In this document: positions 8,869 to 15,139 of the stretch, piece after piece | Position numbering within the stretch: the stretch's first letter is position 1 | How the letters are laid out: each line of letters begins with the position of its first letter | Assembly: GCA_964646515.1 (NCBI GenBank) | Contig: CAZYES010000017.1 | Span: 1 to 17,952 of the forward strand | Direction of reading: 5' to 3' | Source of the DNA: C7867-002 sp964646515 | GTDB taxonomy: Bacteria; Patescibacteriota; Minisyncoccia; Phycocordibacterales; PALSA-1337 | DNA: 17,952 bases | Made by a program: the position numbers and the translations under genes | The notes under the pieces: generated by a model | What the model was told of the DNA's origin: nothing | Seen by the model: the letters and a program-made list of their open reading frames with translations, nothing else | Database searches by the model: none

Positions 8869-8897
8869 TTGGTTCTTAGGAGTTTCTATGCAATAAT
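8869..8897 (+). promoter_or_regulatory. promoter of the S41 protease gene, nearly leaderless
   Basis: TTGGTT (8869-8874), 17 bases and AATAAT (8892-8897), with the ATG nine bases further on. The leader would be only two or three bases long. Confidence 0.45.
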
Positions 8898-8906
8898 ACT
8901 GCAATC

Positions 8907-10115
8907 ATGAATACTGAAGATAAAAAACTTATTTACATACTCATTGCATTACCGACTATTATCATTACTCTTTTTATTGGAATATATATAGGCGACAAAG
9001 GTTCTACTGTTGCCAATCTTGAACCCACAGATACGACTATTGTAAATCAAGAACAATTTGCACCGTTCTGGAAGGCCTGGCAGATCTTGGATAACAAATT
9101 TGTCGATGTCGGAAGTACGACGGTTGAGAGCAAAGTCTATGGATCTATTCAAGGTCTAGCTGCTTCTTATGGCGATCCATACACCATGTTTCTTCCTCCG
9201 GAAGAATCGAAGATGTTTCAAGAAGATATTGCGGGCAATTTTGAAGGGGTAGGAATGGAGATTGGCATAAAAGACAAGCAACTTCAAGTTGTTGCACCGA
9301 TCAAAGGGAGCCCTGCGGATAGAGCCGGAGTCAAGACGGGTGATTTTATACTCACCATCAATGGTACTTCGACAGTTGGTATGAGTACCGATCAGGCCGT
9401 AAAGTTGATTCGTGGTCCCAGGGGCACGAAAGTTGAGATAGATTTTCTTACAAAAGGGGTTGCCAAACCAGTGCTAAAATCAATCATGCGCGATATTATC
9501 ACCATTCCTACTTTGGATGTGGAGACAAAGCCTGGAGGGATATTTGTCATTAGGCTTTATAGTTTTACTTCTCAGTCGCCAGACCTGTTTCGTAATGCTC
9601 TTCGCCAATTTGTGCTTTCCGGCAATCACAAACTTATTCTGGATTTGAGAGGTAATCCTGGGGGTTATCTAGATGCCGCTTGGGATATGGCTTCTTGGTT
9701 TTTGGCGGTAGGCAAAACTGTGGTTATTGAAGATTTCGGTGAAAATAATTCACCTCATATATATCGCAGTAAGGGTTACGATATTTTCAACGAGAATATG
9801 AAGATGTTCATCTTGGTCGATAATGGTTCCGCATCTGCCTCTGAGATATTGGCTGGGGCGCTACAAGAACATGGGGTGGCAAAATTAGTTGGCGAGAAAA
9901 CTTTTGGCAAGGGTTCTGTTCAAGAGTTAATTTCAATTACGCCGGAGACTTCTCTCAAAGTTACGATTGCTAGGTGGCTCACGCCACAGGGTCACAATTT
10001 GTCACATGATGGTCTGGAACCCGACTATGTAGTGCCAATAACAGAAAAAGATGCCACGGATAAGAGAGATACACAGATGGACAAGGCGGTTGAATTGCTA
10101 ATGGCAATGCCTTAG
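8907..10115 (+). CDS. S41-family C-terminal processing peptidase with PDZ domain
   Basis: A membrane-anchored or exported Ser/Lys protease of the CtpA/Prc type. One hydrophobic segment at about 9-28 anchors or exports it. A PDZ domain follows at about 110-185 (GVGMEIGI, then GSPADRAGVKTGDFILTING), then the S41 core with LDLRGNPGGYLDAA (245-258), the catalytic Ser region GSASASE (307-313) and the catalytic Lys in KTFGKGSVQ (K335). All key motifs are intact. The 402-residue length is typical. The promoter just upstream fixes the start. It is followed by rplI, which has its own -10 box 5 bases after this stop. Confidence 0.93.
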   Translation: MNTEDKKLIYILIALPTIIITLFIGIYIGDKGSTVANLEPTDTTIVNQEQFAPFWKAWQILDNKFVDVGSTTVESKVYGSIQGLAASYGDPYTMFLPPEESKMFQEDIAGNFEGVGMEIGIKDKQLQVVAPIKGSPADRAGVKTGDFILTINGTSTVGMSTDQAVKLIRGPRGTKVEIDFLTKGVAKPVLKSIMRDIITIPTLDVETKPGGIFVIRLYSFTSQSPDLFRNALRQFVLSGNHKLILDLRGNPGGYLDAAWDMASWFLAVGKTVVIEDFGENNSPHIYRSKGYDIFNENMKMFILVDNGSASASEILAGALQEHGVAKLVGEKTFGKGSVQELISITPETSLKVTIARWLTPQGHNLSHDGLEPDYVVPITEKDATDKRDTQMDKAVELLMAMP

Positions 10116-10120
10116 TTTAG

Positions 10121-10126
10121 TATAAT
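10121..10126 (+). promoter_or_regulatory. -10 box for rplI
   Basis: A consensus TATAAT lies between the protease stop and rplI. It would give a leader of about 36 bases with no visible Shine-Dalgarno. The -35 region is poor. Confidence 0.4.
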
Positions 10127-10168
10127 ATACGGTTCTGATTGGCTCGGTAAAGATAACCATAAAATAAT

Positions 10169-10642
10169 ATGAAAATTATTCTACTCAAAGATGTTCCCAA
10201 ACTAGGAAAAAAGTTCGATGTCAAGGATGTTTCTAGTGGTCACGCCCTGAATCTGCTCATCCCCCAAGGATTGGCGGTTTCTGCCACGCCGGAACAGATG
10301 AAGCGCGTCTTGGTGGATAAAGAGAGGCTCGATGCTGAACGCAAGATCCATGAAGATCTATTGATCAAGAACATTAAGGATTTAGAGGGCACTACTCTGA
10401 CTATATGTAGCAAAGCCAATGACAAAGGCCATCTTTTTGCTGGTATTCATCGTGAGGAGCTAGTTGCCGAATTGAAAAAGCAGACAGAGTTACAGATTGA
10501 CCCTTCTTTTATTCAACTTGAGCACCCCATCAAAGAGGTTGGTGAGTATTCGATTGAGGTCATGAGTCCCGTTCCTATAGATACTCAGTCTGGCAAAGGA
10601 GGGAAGTCGGCAAAATTCAAAGTAGTGATTACTGCCGTTTGA
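10169..10642 (+). CDS. rplI: 50S ribosomal protein L9
   Basis: Ribosomal protein bL9, bound near the L1 stalk. The N-terminal domain is textbook: MKIILLKDVPKLGKKFDVKD, then GHALNLLIPQGLAV. A long helix (about 40-75) joins it to the C-terminal domain. At 157 residues it is slightly longer than usual (about 148), with a Gly/Lys-rich SGKGGKSAKFK segment near the end. Some CPR lineages are reported to lack L9, so its presence helps to narrow the lineage. It faces rpmA (-) tail to tail. Confidence 0.95.
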   Translation: MKIILLKDVPKLGKKFDVKDVSSGHALNLLIPQGLAVSATPEQMKRVLVDKERLDAERKIHEDLLIKNIKDLEGTTLTICSKANDKGHLFAGIHREELVAELKKQTELQIDPSFIQLEHPIKEVGEYSIEVMSPVPIDTQSGKGGKSAKFKVVITAV

Positions 10643-10709
10643 TCTTGTCTCTAGTCTATATTTTCGTACGGTTTGCGATTATATAATGCACAGAGATCGT
10701 GTGGGTGTA

Positions 10710-10982
10710 CTATATTACGTTGGCCACCTTTTTTCTGTCGATGTTATTGTTGAAGCTGGTTTTCCTTTTTGAGGTGAACTGGATTTTGCCGTCTTTGAGA
10801 GCAAATAGGGTATCGTCTTTGCCTATGCCGACATTTTTGCCGGGCAGTATCTTTGTACCGCGTTGACGAACAATGATCTGGCCAGTAGATATACATTGAC
10901 CGTGGTTGATCTTTATGCCCAAATATTGTGGATTTGAGTCGCGTCCGTTTTTGGTTGTTCCTGCCGCTTTCTTATGTGCCAT
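10710..10982 (-). CDS. rpmA: 50S ribosomal protein L27
   Basis: Ribosomal protein bL27, whose N-terminus reaches the peptidyl-transferase centre. The protein opens MAHKKAAGTTKNGRDSNPQ, so it needs no N-terminal cleavage. It continues with LGIKINHGQ, IIVRQRGTKILPGKNVGIGKDDTLFAL and a basic tail; 90 residues is normal. The segment SNPQYLGIKINHGQ differs from the common SxGxRLGVKxFGGQ form. The usual neighbour rplU (L21) is not adjacent, so the gene stands alone here. Confidence 0.95.
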   Translation of the reverse strand: MAHKKAAGTTKNGRDSNPQYLGIKINHGQCISTGQIIVRQRGTKILPGKNVGIGKDDTLFALKDGKIQFTSKRKTSFNNNIDRKKVANVI

Positions 10983-11007
10983 ATAATTAAAACTTAGAAG
11001 TGAGAAT

Positions 11008-11036
11008 AGCTTAACATAAGCGTGTTTTTATAGCAA
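11008..11036 (-). promoter_or_regulatory. candidate promoter of rpmA
   Basis: On the minus strand, TTGCTA (11036-11031), 17 bases and TAAGCT (11013-11008), giving a leader of about 20 bases. The -10 box is imperfect. Confidence 0.35.
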
Positions 11037-11046
11037 TACCGATATT

Positions 11047-11100
11047 ATGGCTATAAATATGATCATTTTATATCAATAATATGGCTCTGTATAGCCATAT
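11047..11100. promoter_or_regulatory. inverted-repeat operator candidate between rpmA and the transglycosylase gene
   Basis: ATATGGCT (11079-11086) and AGCCATAT (11093-11100) form a perfect 8-bp inverted repeat with a 6-base centre. A further half-site ATGGCTAT (11047-11054) can pair with ATAGCCAT (11091-11098). They lie upstream of the -35 box at 11116 and between two divergent promoters, so a DNA-binding operator is more likely than an RNA hairpin. No regulator gene is seen nearby. Confidence 0.45.
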
Positions 11101-11115
11101 AACAGGGAAGAGGTA

Positions 11116-11144
11116 TTGACTTTTATAGTCATAGGTGCTAGACT
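11116..11144 (+). promoter_or_regulatory. promoter of the transglycosylase-like gene
   Basis: TTGACT (11116-11121), 17 bases and TAGACT (11139-11144). Transcription should start near 11151, just before a hairpin with a T run. Confidence 0.65.
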
Positions 11145-11154
11145 GGTAGTACAA

Positions 11155-11195
11155 AACGAGCCCGATGATCACCATGATCTAGAGCTTGTTTTTTA
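11155..11195 (+). terminator. 5' hairpin with T run, possible attenuator
   Basis: AAAAC plus AGC arms pair with GCT plus GTTTT (about 11154-11193), enclosing an inner GATCA/TGATC hairpin, and six T residues follow. It lies at the very 5' end of the predicted transcript and ends about 8 bases before the ATG at 11201. It could act as an attenuator or a stabilising 5' hairpin; the stem has an internal loop. Confidence 0.4.
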
Positions 11196-11200
11196 ATTTT

Positions 11201-11665
11201 ATGATTGAACTTACAACTGGTGTGATATTCCTGATATCATCTTTGTATGGTTCTGGGCATATAGCGGATGATCACATCCAAAATATCTCTGCTATGATCC
11301 CGACTACCATAGAGGCGACAACAGATATTCGCACATTGACCAATAATCCTGCGGCCATGGAAGCGTATCTTCGCAAGGAATTTGCCGATGCGCCCATTCT
11401 AGTGGATATTGCCCGTTGCGAGTCCAACTTCAAACAGTTTGACGCTGACGGCAATGTTATTCGCGGAAGGGTTGATGAGAACGATATTGGTCTAATGCAG
11501 ATCAATGAACACTATCAAGGAGAGACAGCAAAGAGACTTGGCTTTGATATTTATACTGTCGAAGGCAATATTGGCTATGCAAGACATCTCTATGAGAGAC
11601 AAGGTAGTCAGCCTTGGTCGGCTTCGTCAAAATGCTGGGGAGCAGAATTAGCTTCAAACAAATAA
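11201..11665 (+). CDS. secreted lytic-transglycosylase/lysozyme-like protein
   Basis: A 154-residue protein with a hydrophobic N-terminus (about 5-20) that looks like a signal peptide or anchor, followed by a goose-lysozyme/SLT-like domain. The catalytic Glu is E74 in ARCESNF (71-77). GLMQINEHY (97-105) is the conserved substrate-groove motif, and NIGYARHLYERQGSQPWSAS (123-142) is the C-terminal lobe. C73 and C145 could form a disulfide. It should cleave peptidoglycan outside the membrane. The start at 11201 is the first ATG and directly follows a hairpin with a T run; upstream in-frame codons lie within that hairpin. It has its own promoter and terminator, so it is monocistronic. Confidence 0.85.
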   Translation: MIELTTGVIFLISSLYGSGHIADDHIQNISAMIPTTIEATTDIRTLTNNPAAMEAYLRKEFADAPILVDIARCESNFKQFDADGNVIRGRVDENDIGLMQINEHYQGETAKRLGFDIYTVEGNIGYARHLYERQGSQPWSASSKCWGAELASNK

Positions 11666-11683
11666 TTAATCTACTTATAGTTT

Positions 11684-11725
11684 ATAACAATCGACCACCG
11701 GTAAAAACTGGTGGTCGATTGTTAT
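11684..11725 (+). terminator. terminator after the transglycosylase-like gene
   Basis: A perfect 16-bp stem (left arm 11684-11699, right arm 11710-11725) with a 10-base loop lies 18 bases after the stop. The T tract after it is short and interrupted. The stem is symmetric and could also block minus-strand transcription. Confidence 0.65.
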
Positions 11726-11846
11726 TGTATATAGAACTATTATCATTTGAGCTCTTACTTGTCTGAGTATTGCCAGCAAGCATCGTCAGAAGTTCAGTAT
11801 TTTGCAGTATCGATTTATTTGATAATTAGATGATTAATTTATTAAA

Positions 11847-12434
11847 TTACCAAGGGTAGAATGGTGTTAACTTAGCAGACACAGTTTTTGAATACCAATA
11901 ATAGACCACAATGTGCGCTACGAAGGTGATGATCCATCCAATGAATAATCCACCGAAACTTGCGGCTCCGTATCCAGCAGTTACTGCAACCATTGCTGCT
12001 CCCAGACCTAACATGCCAAGTAAACCGAATGCGGCACTGATGATAGTACCAACCAAGAATGGTTTCCAGAATAACGTGAACATGTCATGAATATATCGCG
12101 ATAGAAAACCACTACGCTTGACCCAATTGTGAATCGGATCATAAAGGAAAAAGAAAACAGCCCCGCCGACAGCTGAGCCTATTGCACCAAAGATTAAAGC
12201 CATGATTATTGTACTAATACTGAACGCGCTGTAATGTGAGGACCAATCAAACGTAGAAATAATCATACCGACAACAGCATTGATGACATACACAATAGAA
12301 CCGTATATAACAAAGGTTTTTATTGTCTCCATAAACTTCTGATTCTTTTGCAATGAATCTACTGAAAAACCTGTACCCGATGATGAGGGGTAGGGGGGTT
12401 TAGGTGGTACCTGGCCATTATTTTGTGGAGGCAT
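11847..12434 (-). CDS. four-TM membrane protein with Pro-rich N-terminus, unknown function
   Basis: A 195-residue protein of no family I can name with confidence. It has a Pro/Gln/Ser-rich cytoplasmic-type N-terminus (1-35), then four hydrophobic segments at about 38-60, 73-98, 125-152 and 160-182. The third and fourth are rich in Gly and Ala (GLLGMLGLGAAMVAV), as in tightly packed helices. The layout recalls the Yip1/DUF-type small membrane proteins, but that is only a resemblance. No Shine-Dalgarno precedes the ATG. A consensus TATAAT lies about 36 bases upstream. No neighbour suggests a role. Confidence 0.7.
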   Translation of the reverse strand: MPPQNNGQVPPKPPYPSSSGTGFSVDSLQKNQKFMETIKTFVIYGSIVYVINAVVGMIISTFDWSSHYSAFSISTIIMALIFGAIGSAVGGAVFFFLYDPIHNWVKRSGFLSRYIHDMFTLFWKPFLVGTIISAAFGLLGMLGLGAAMVAVTAGYGAASFGGLFIGWIITFVAHIVVYYWYSKTVSAKLTPFYPW

Positions 12435-12470
12435 AAAATTGATTTTTAAATTTTCTTAATAATGCTTTAT

Positions 12471-12476
12471 ATTATA
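12471..12476 (-). promoter_or_regulatory. -10 box for the four-TM protein gene
   Basis: TATAAT on the minus strand, giving a leader of about 27-30 bases rich in A and T. No -35 box at the proper spacing is convincing. Confidence 0.4.
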
Positions 12477-12499
12477 CCCCCCGTATGTTTTTGAAAGGG

Positions 12500-12552
12500 A
12501 TAGGTTATACACATCCCGAGGCTTGACTTTCCGATTGAATCTGATAACCTAT
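12500..12552. repeat. 9-bp inverted repeat around a TTGACT box
   Basis: ATAGGTTAT (12500-12508) and ATAACCTAT (12544-12552) are exact inverted copies 35 bases apart. A TTGACT (12523-12528) lies between them, with a poor -10 match (TAACCT at 12545) inside the right arm. It could be an operator pair over a weak plus-strand promoter or an RNA stem. Confidence 0.35.
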
Positions 12553-12584
12553 AAATGACCTTAACAGTCAATTTTCCAGAGCTT

Positions 12585-12609
12585 GGGGGCCTCGCAAGAG
12601 GTCCCCTTT
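12585..12609 (+). terminator. GC-rich hairpin with GCAA loop
   Basis: GGGGGCCTC (12585-12593) pairs with GAGGTCCCC (12598-12606) through a GCAA tetraloop, followed by TTT. It looks like a short intrinsic terminator on the plus strand. On the minus strand it lies 6 bases after the stop of the small ORF at 12613-12750 but has no T run. Confidence 0.5.
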
Positions 12610-12612
12610 GCA

Positions 12613-12750
12613 TTATGCGGATGGCTCTGTCTTATTTATGCCTGGCAGTTGTTTCATCTCCTTTTTGTAGCAGATGAATTCCGTAATCTTTTTGACATCG
12701 TAGATCTTGAGACCTTTGGCGCACAGATCACTAAGTTCGCTGGCCTTCAT
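12613..12750 (-). CDS. possible 45-residue protein, unknown
   Basis: An ORF of 45 codons plus stop, reading MKASELSDLCAKGLK then a Lys/Ile-rich middle and a tail ending in KTEPSA. Its mix of charged and hydrophobic residues is more protein-like than the overlapping plus-strand frame (12583-12789), which is rich in Cys, Phe and Leu and looks like a shadow. A GC-rich hairpin follows its stop. No ribosome binding site or promoter is evident, and the frame stays open for 11 codons upstream without another ATG, so it may be the remnant of something longer. The function is unknown. Confidence 0.35.
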   Translation of the reverse strand: MKASELSDLCAKGLKIYDVKKITEFICYKKEMKQLPGINKTEPSA

Positions 12751-12978
12751 GCGGTGAGCTTTTGCATGTTGGCAGGGAATAGCTCATAAATATTGTTCGT
12801 CGACCAATACAATTGATTGTCAGAAATCAAAAAATGCCAGTGTTCAGACACGGGCAAGTGCCATTATTATTTCTCATCTATTAAATTATATAAATATAAA
12901 TTATTAAGTAATCCAGACTGGGACAAAATATGAGAGTAGTGGAATGTGGCCATACAAGGGAAGGGCTTGTTAGTCGAA

Positions 12979-13015
12979 GACACTGAGGAAGTCGCGTAGC
13001 GACTGACGAAGTGTC
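12979..13015. other. bulged stem-loop with GA-rich symmetric internal loop
   Basis: GACACT (12979-12984) pairs with AGTGTC (13010-13015), and AGTCGC (12990-12995) with GCGACT (12999-13004), around a GTA loop. The internal loop, GAGGA opposite GACGA, can form tandem G-A pairs on both sides of a G-C pair, a pattern typical of structured RNA. The transcribed strand is unknown. Confidence 0.5.
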
Positions 13016-13050
13016 GCACAATAGAAACTTGCAAGTCACGTTGTCGCACA
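13012..13050. repeat. direct repeat TGTCGCACAA
   Basis: Two copies, at 13012-13021 and 13042-13051, are 30 bases apart. The second sits in a small palindrome (GTTGT-CGC-ACAAC) and abuts the DnaA-box-like sequence. Confidence 0.4.
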
Positions 13051-13052
13051 AC

Positions 13053-13061
13053 TGTGGATAA
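13053..13061 (-). other. consensus DnaA box, isolated
   Basis: TGTGGATAA is the exact complement of the DnaA consensus TTATCCACA. Only this one full match was noticed here, so an origin is not claimed. Confidence 0.3.
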
Positions 13062-13066
13062 CTTTT

Positions 13067-14011
13067 CTAAATACTATATCTAGTAGGCTGCACCATTGTC
13101 AGAAGATACCCTCTATCCTCTCCAGTAGTCAGTAATTCTGTTCTAAAACCTACTTCAGAAAATAACTTGGTGACGATAGATTCGCTAAACTTTTTAGAAC
13201 GAGCCAATAGTAAATTTTCTCCTTTTTTCAGAGTAAACTTTTCTTCTGCAATTTCAAGGTTAATATCTTTCTGTAATAGAGCACGCATTTCAATCTGATT
13301 TTCCTGAGCATTCCATGTAACATCCAATTTGTAATCTTTTCTAGAAACATTCAGATAATCTAGTGTAAAGAATACGAAATTTTCAATAGATTCACCTTGG
13401 TAGTGATTAACAATGTTCTGCGCTTTGACAAGGTTGGTCAACTCAACTCCAACGATCATATAATCCTTTGATGTCATCGAGTCTCTAAAATTTGTGAGAA
13501 CTCTACCAAGATCTGAATGGTTACCTAATGTGCTTCCGAGAAACAACATGAGGTTGATAGAGCCATCCTTTTTGAGATCGTACATAATGTCGGAAAACTG
13601 ACCGAGCTCGAAGTCTAATTGAAATGGCCTCGATTCAGTACCCGGGAATTCCTTTGTAATTGTTGCGATGGCCAGGTTCTGCATTTCCAGAGAAATGTCT
13701 AGTGGTACATAGGTAAACTTAATATTCTTGTCTACGAGGTATTTGAGTATCGGCAATACTGGAAGACCGTTTCCACATCCAATGTCGATAATATTTATTC
13801 CTTTTTCCGTCGATAGGGTTGATACGAAGTCTTCTATGCGCTTTTTCAGTAAGATCGCTTCAGCAGAATTAATGCCACCATCTTCTGTTCGTTGATTGGC
13901 AATTTTATCCCAATTTGAAGCGCCTTTGCCAAGATATGCAAATTTTAGGGGTATTTCTCCACGTCCCTGTATGGCTGTGACCAGTTCGGCTTCTTGACGT
14001 TTCGATAACAT
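13067..14011 (-). CDS. EgtD-like SAM-dependent methyltransferase
   Basis: A 314-residue protein of the histidine-specific methyltransferase (Methyltransf_33/EgtD) type. The SAM-binding motif I is IIDIGCGNGLPVLPIL (74-89), with the acidic residue ending strand 2 in YVPLDIS (D105). LMLFLGSTLGNHSD and a later strand (VGVELTN) fit the family. In EgtD it trimethylates the alpha-amine of histidine for ergothioneine; whether this protein uses His cannot be told, since no EgtB partner is present. The start at 14011 is chosen because an extended -10 box ends six bases upstream; the alternative six codons earlier would overlap that promoter. Confidence 0.8.
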   Translation of the reverse strand: MLSKRQEAELVTAIQGRGEIPLKFAYLGKGASNWDKIANQRTEDGGINSAEAILLKKRIEDFVSTLSTEKGINIIDIGCGNGLPVLPILKYLVDKNIKFTYVPLDISLEMQNLAIATITKEFPGTESRPFQLDFELGQFSDIMYDLKKDGSINLMLFLGSTLGNHSDLGRVLTNFRDSMTSKDYMIVGVELTNLVKAQNIVNHYQGESIENFVFFTLDYLNVSRKDYKLDVTWNAQENQIEMRALLQKDINLEIAEEKFTLKKGENLLLARSKKFSESIVTKLFSEVGFRTELLTTGEDRGYLLTMVQPTRYSI

Positions 14012-14017
14012 GAAAAT

Positions 14018-14026
14018 AGTATACCA
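14018..14026 (-). promoter_or_regulatory. extended -10 promoter of the methyltransferase gene, leaderless layout
   Basis: On the minus strand TGG is followed by TATACT (14023-14018), which ends six bases before the ATG at 14011. No good -35 box is seen. Confidence 0.55.
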
Positions 14027-14068
14027 CATTTAGCCTTTATGGCCTAATTGAGCCACCCTAGACAGCTA

Positions 14069-14097
14069 TTGACTTCTATGTTGTGATATGCTATGCT
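14069..14097 (+). promoter_or_regulatory. promoter of the RNA-ORF array
   Basis: TTGACT (14069-14074), 17 bases and TATGCT (14092-14097) make a good sigma70-type promoter. Transcription would start near 14104, upstream of the first hairpin of the array. Together with the terminator at 16785-16829 it bounds one transcript of about 2.7 kb. Confidence 0.7.
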
Positions 14098-14129
14098 TAA
14101 CCTAGGTAAGTACATTGAATTAATAGTGT

Positions 14130-14182
14130 GGTAGCTATAGCCAAAAGGGCTCGAAAATCGAGACTTTCTGGCTGTGGCTACC
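14130..14182 (+). ncRNA. long hairpin upstream of array ORF 1
   Basis: A 14-nt arm beginning GGTAGC (14130-14143) pairs with TGGCTGTGGCTACC (14169-14182) using two wobble pairs. Inside it CTCGA (14150-14154) pairs with TCGAG (14158-14162). It stands at the same place as the different-sequence hairpins before ORFs 2 and 3. Confidence 0.6.
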
Positions 14183-14196
14183 TTGTGGTGGTCTCA

Positions 14197-14252
14197 GCGA
14201 ACGTCTATCCAAACGTTTGAAAACAGGATACGTCCGCGGATCACGTCACCGC
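14197..14252 (+). ncRNA. 56-nt 5' module, copy 1
   Basis: First of four equal-length modules preceding the array ORFs. Stem A is AACG/CGTT (14200 and 14214). Hairpin B is GCGG (14236-14239) with CCGC (14249-14252) around a 9-base loop ending ACGTCA. Between them lies the conserved AAAACA. It ends 9 bases before the ATG at 14262, and no Shine-Dalgarno lies in that gap. Confidence 0.75.
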
Positions 14253-14261
14253 ACAAACACT

Positions 14262-14852
14262 ATGGAAAATAACGCCGAAACACTGACTCAACTCCTGTTG
14301 GCCGGAAACATTGACCAAGCTGTTGAACTGGTCGCTCCCGCTTCGAACTATAGTTACTACGGAGCCAGTCATTACTACAGCAAGGTCAGCAGAGCGGAGA
14401 AATTAGTATTCAACGCTCTGAAACTGGGCGAGGTAGCTGCGAACGCAGCACTGGAGCACTTCGCTGCCGTTCGAGAGAACGAAAGTGGCGACCACGGTTA
14501 TTGGGTTCACGCCCTCTCGCATTTCGACGGGGATCTGTGGCGTCGCGGTCTCAAAGATTGGGTCAAGCGGTTGTATGGGATCGCCTTTATAGGTGCCACA
14601 GAGCTCAAAGATCCAAACTGCTCGCCCAGACTTTTGGGAAACTTCTTGAGATTCGCCCCTCAGGATGCGGTGCTAGCCGACTATGGCATCTCGCAGGAAA
14701 ACCTTCAGTGGACCCTGCTCAAGCGAGACGAGGTGCCCTCCGGGGATTACAACCAGGAGAGTTCGGCCAGTATGGCGAAGGTCATCTTCGGATTCCCATA
14801 TGCCTCGAAGGAGGAATGGGAGACTGTAACCAAGGGATGGCGTGGCGAATAG
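14262..14852 (+). CDS. array ORF 1, 196-residue protein of unknown family
   Basis: I do not recognise this protein. It is soluble, with an amphipathic N-terminal helix (TLTQLLLAGNIDQAVELV), a Tyr-rich stretch YSYYGASHYYSK (about 30-41), a helical middle and a Trp-containing C-terminus (EEWETVTKGWRGE). The ATG at 14262 is chosen because it lies 9 bases after the conserved 56-nt module, the same layout as the other three ORFs; extending to the TTG at 14217 would translate the RNA module itself. Its stop TAG overlaps the AGTGG arm of the 3' hairpin. By eye it is richer in G and C than the flanking chromosomal genes, which could mean acquisition by transfer. Confidence 0.7.
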   Translation: MENNAETLTQLLLAGNIDQAVELVAPASNYSYYGASHYYSKVSRAEKLVFNALKLGEVAANAALEHFAAVRENESGDHGYWVHALSHFDGDLWRRGLKDWVKRLYGIAFIGATELKDPNCSPRLLGNFLRFAPQDAVLADYGISQENLQWTLLKRDEVPSGDYNQESSASMAKVIFGFPYASKEEWETVTKGWRGE

Positions 14853-14970
14853 TGGTTAACCCACTCGGTGAAGTAACCGTGGCTAACGCCTAAAACTTTC
14901 AACCCCCGCAGTCTAAAAAATTGCGGGACTCAACTGGATTCACAACCGAAAGGTAGCGAATCCTGAGAGT
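14851..14970 (+). ncRNA. compound 3' module, copy 1
   Basis: In order: hairpin AGTGG/CCACT (14851-14865) starting in the stop codon; a variable hairpin CCCGCA/TGCGGG (14905-14927); and the 43-nt element 14928-14970. That element pairs GGATTC with GAATCC and ACC with GGT around a GAAA tetraloop, closed by CTC/GAG. The sequence AGTTCTTT follows. Confidence 0.7.
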
Positions 14971-14997
14971 TCAGTTCTTTACAACATACATTCGATA

Positions 14998-15048
14998 TTC
15001 GTCATAGCAGAAAGCTGCTCATTTTGGGCAATTCTCTGCTATGACGAA
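14998..15048 (+). ncRNA. long hairpin upstream of array ORF 2
   Basis: A perfect 14-bp inverted repeat: TTCGTCATAGCAGA (14998-15011) with its exact complement at 15035-15048. The 23-base loop contains GCTGCTC and GGGC, which can pair further. Confidence 0.7.
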
Positions 15049-15070
15049 AGACATCAGGTCAAGTCGTCAA

Positions 15071-15126
15071 GCGAACGTTAATCCAATCGTTCTGAAACAG
15101 GAAACGTCTGCGGACTACGTCACCGC
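15071..15126 (+). ncRNA. 56-nt 5' module, copy 2
   Basis: Stem A is GAACG/CGTTC (15073-15077 and 15088-15092). The linker is GAAACAG. Hairpin B is GCGG (15110-15113) with CCGC (15123-15126) around a 9-base loop ending ACGTCA. It ends 13 bases before the ATG at 15140. Confidence 0.75.
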
Positions 15127-15139
15127 AAATATCCATATC

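Larger units (their letters stand above)
12751..13066. other. gene-free interval with a hairpin and short repeats
   Basis: I see no convincing gene. The left part (12790-12960) is A/T-rich and featureless. The right part holds the bulged hairpin at 12979-13015, two copies of TGTCGCACAA, and a consensus DnaA box. Confidence 0.5.

Noticed and set aside
12583..12789. 68-codon plus-strand ORF
   Set aside because: It begins inside the GC-rich hairpin and its Cys/Phe/Leu-rich composition looks like the reverse of the minus-strand ORF at 12613-12750.
12867..13049. 60-codon minus-strand ORF
   Set aside because: It covers the bulged stem-loop and direct repeats and has no start signal or protein-like pattern.
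13053..13061. Replication origin
   Set aside because: Only a single consensus DnaA box is seen, with no cluster, no AT-rich unwinding element linked to it and no dnaA or dnaN gene.
14501..14893. 130-codon ORF overlapping array ORF 1 in another frame
   Set aside because: Composition is Arg/Gly/Ser-rich as expected for a shadow of a GC-richer gene, and it runs through the 3' hairpin.
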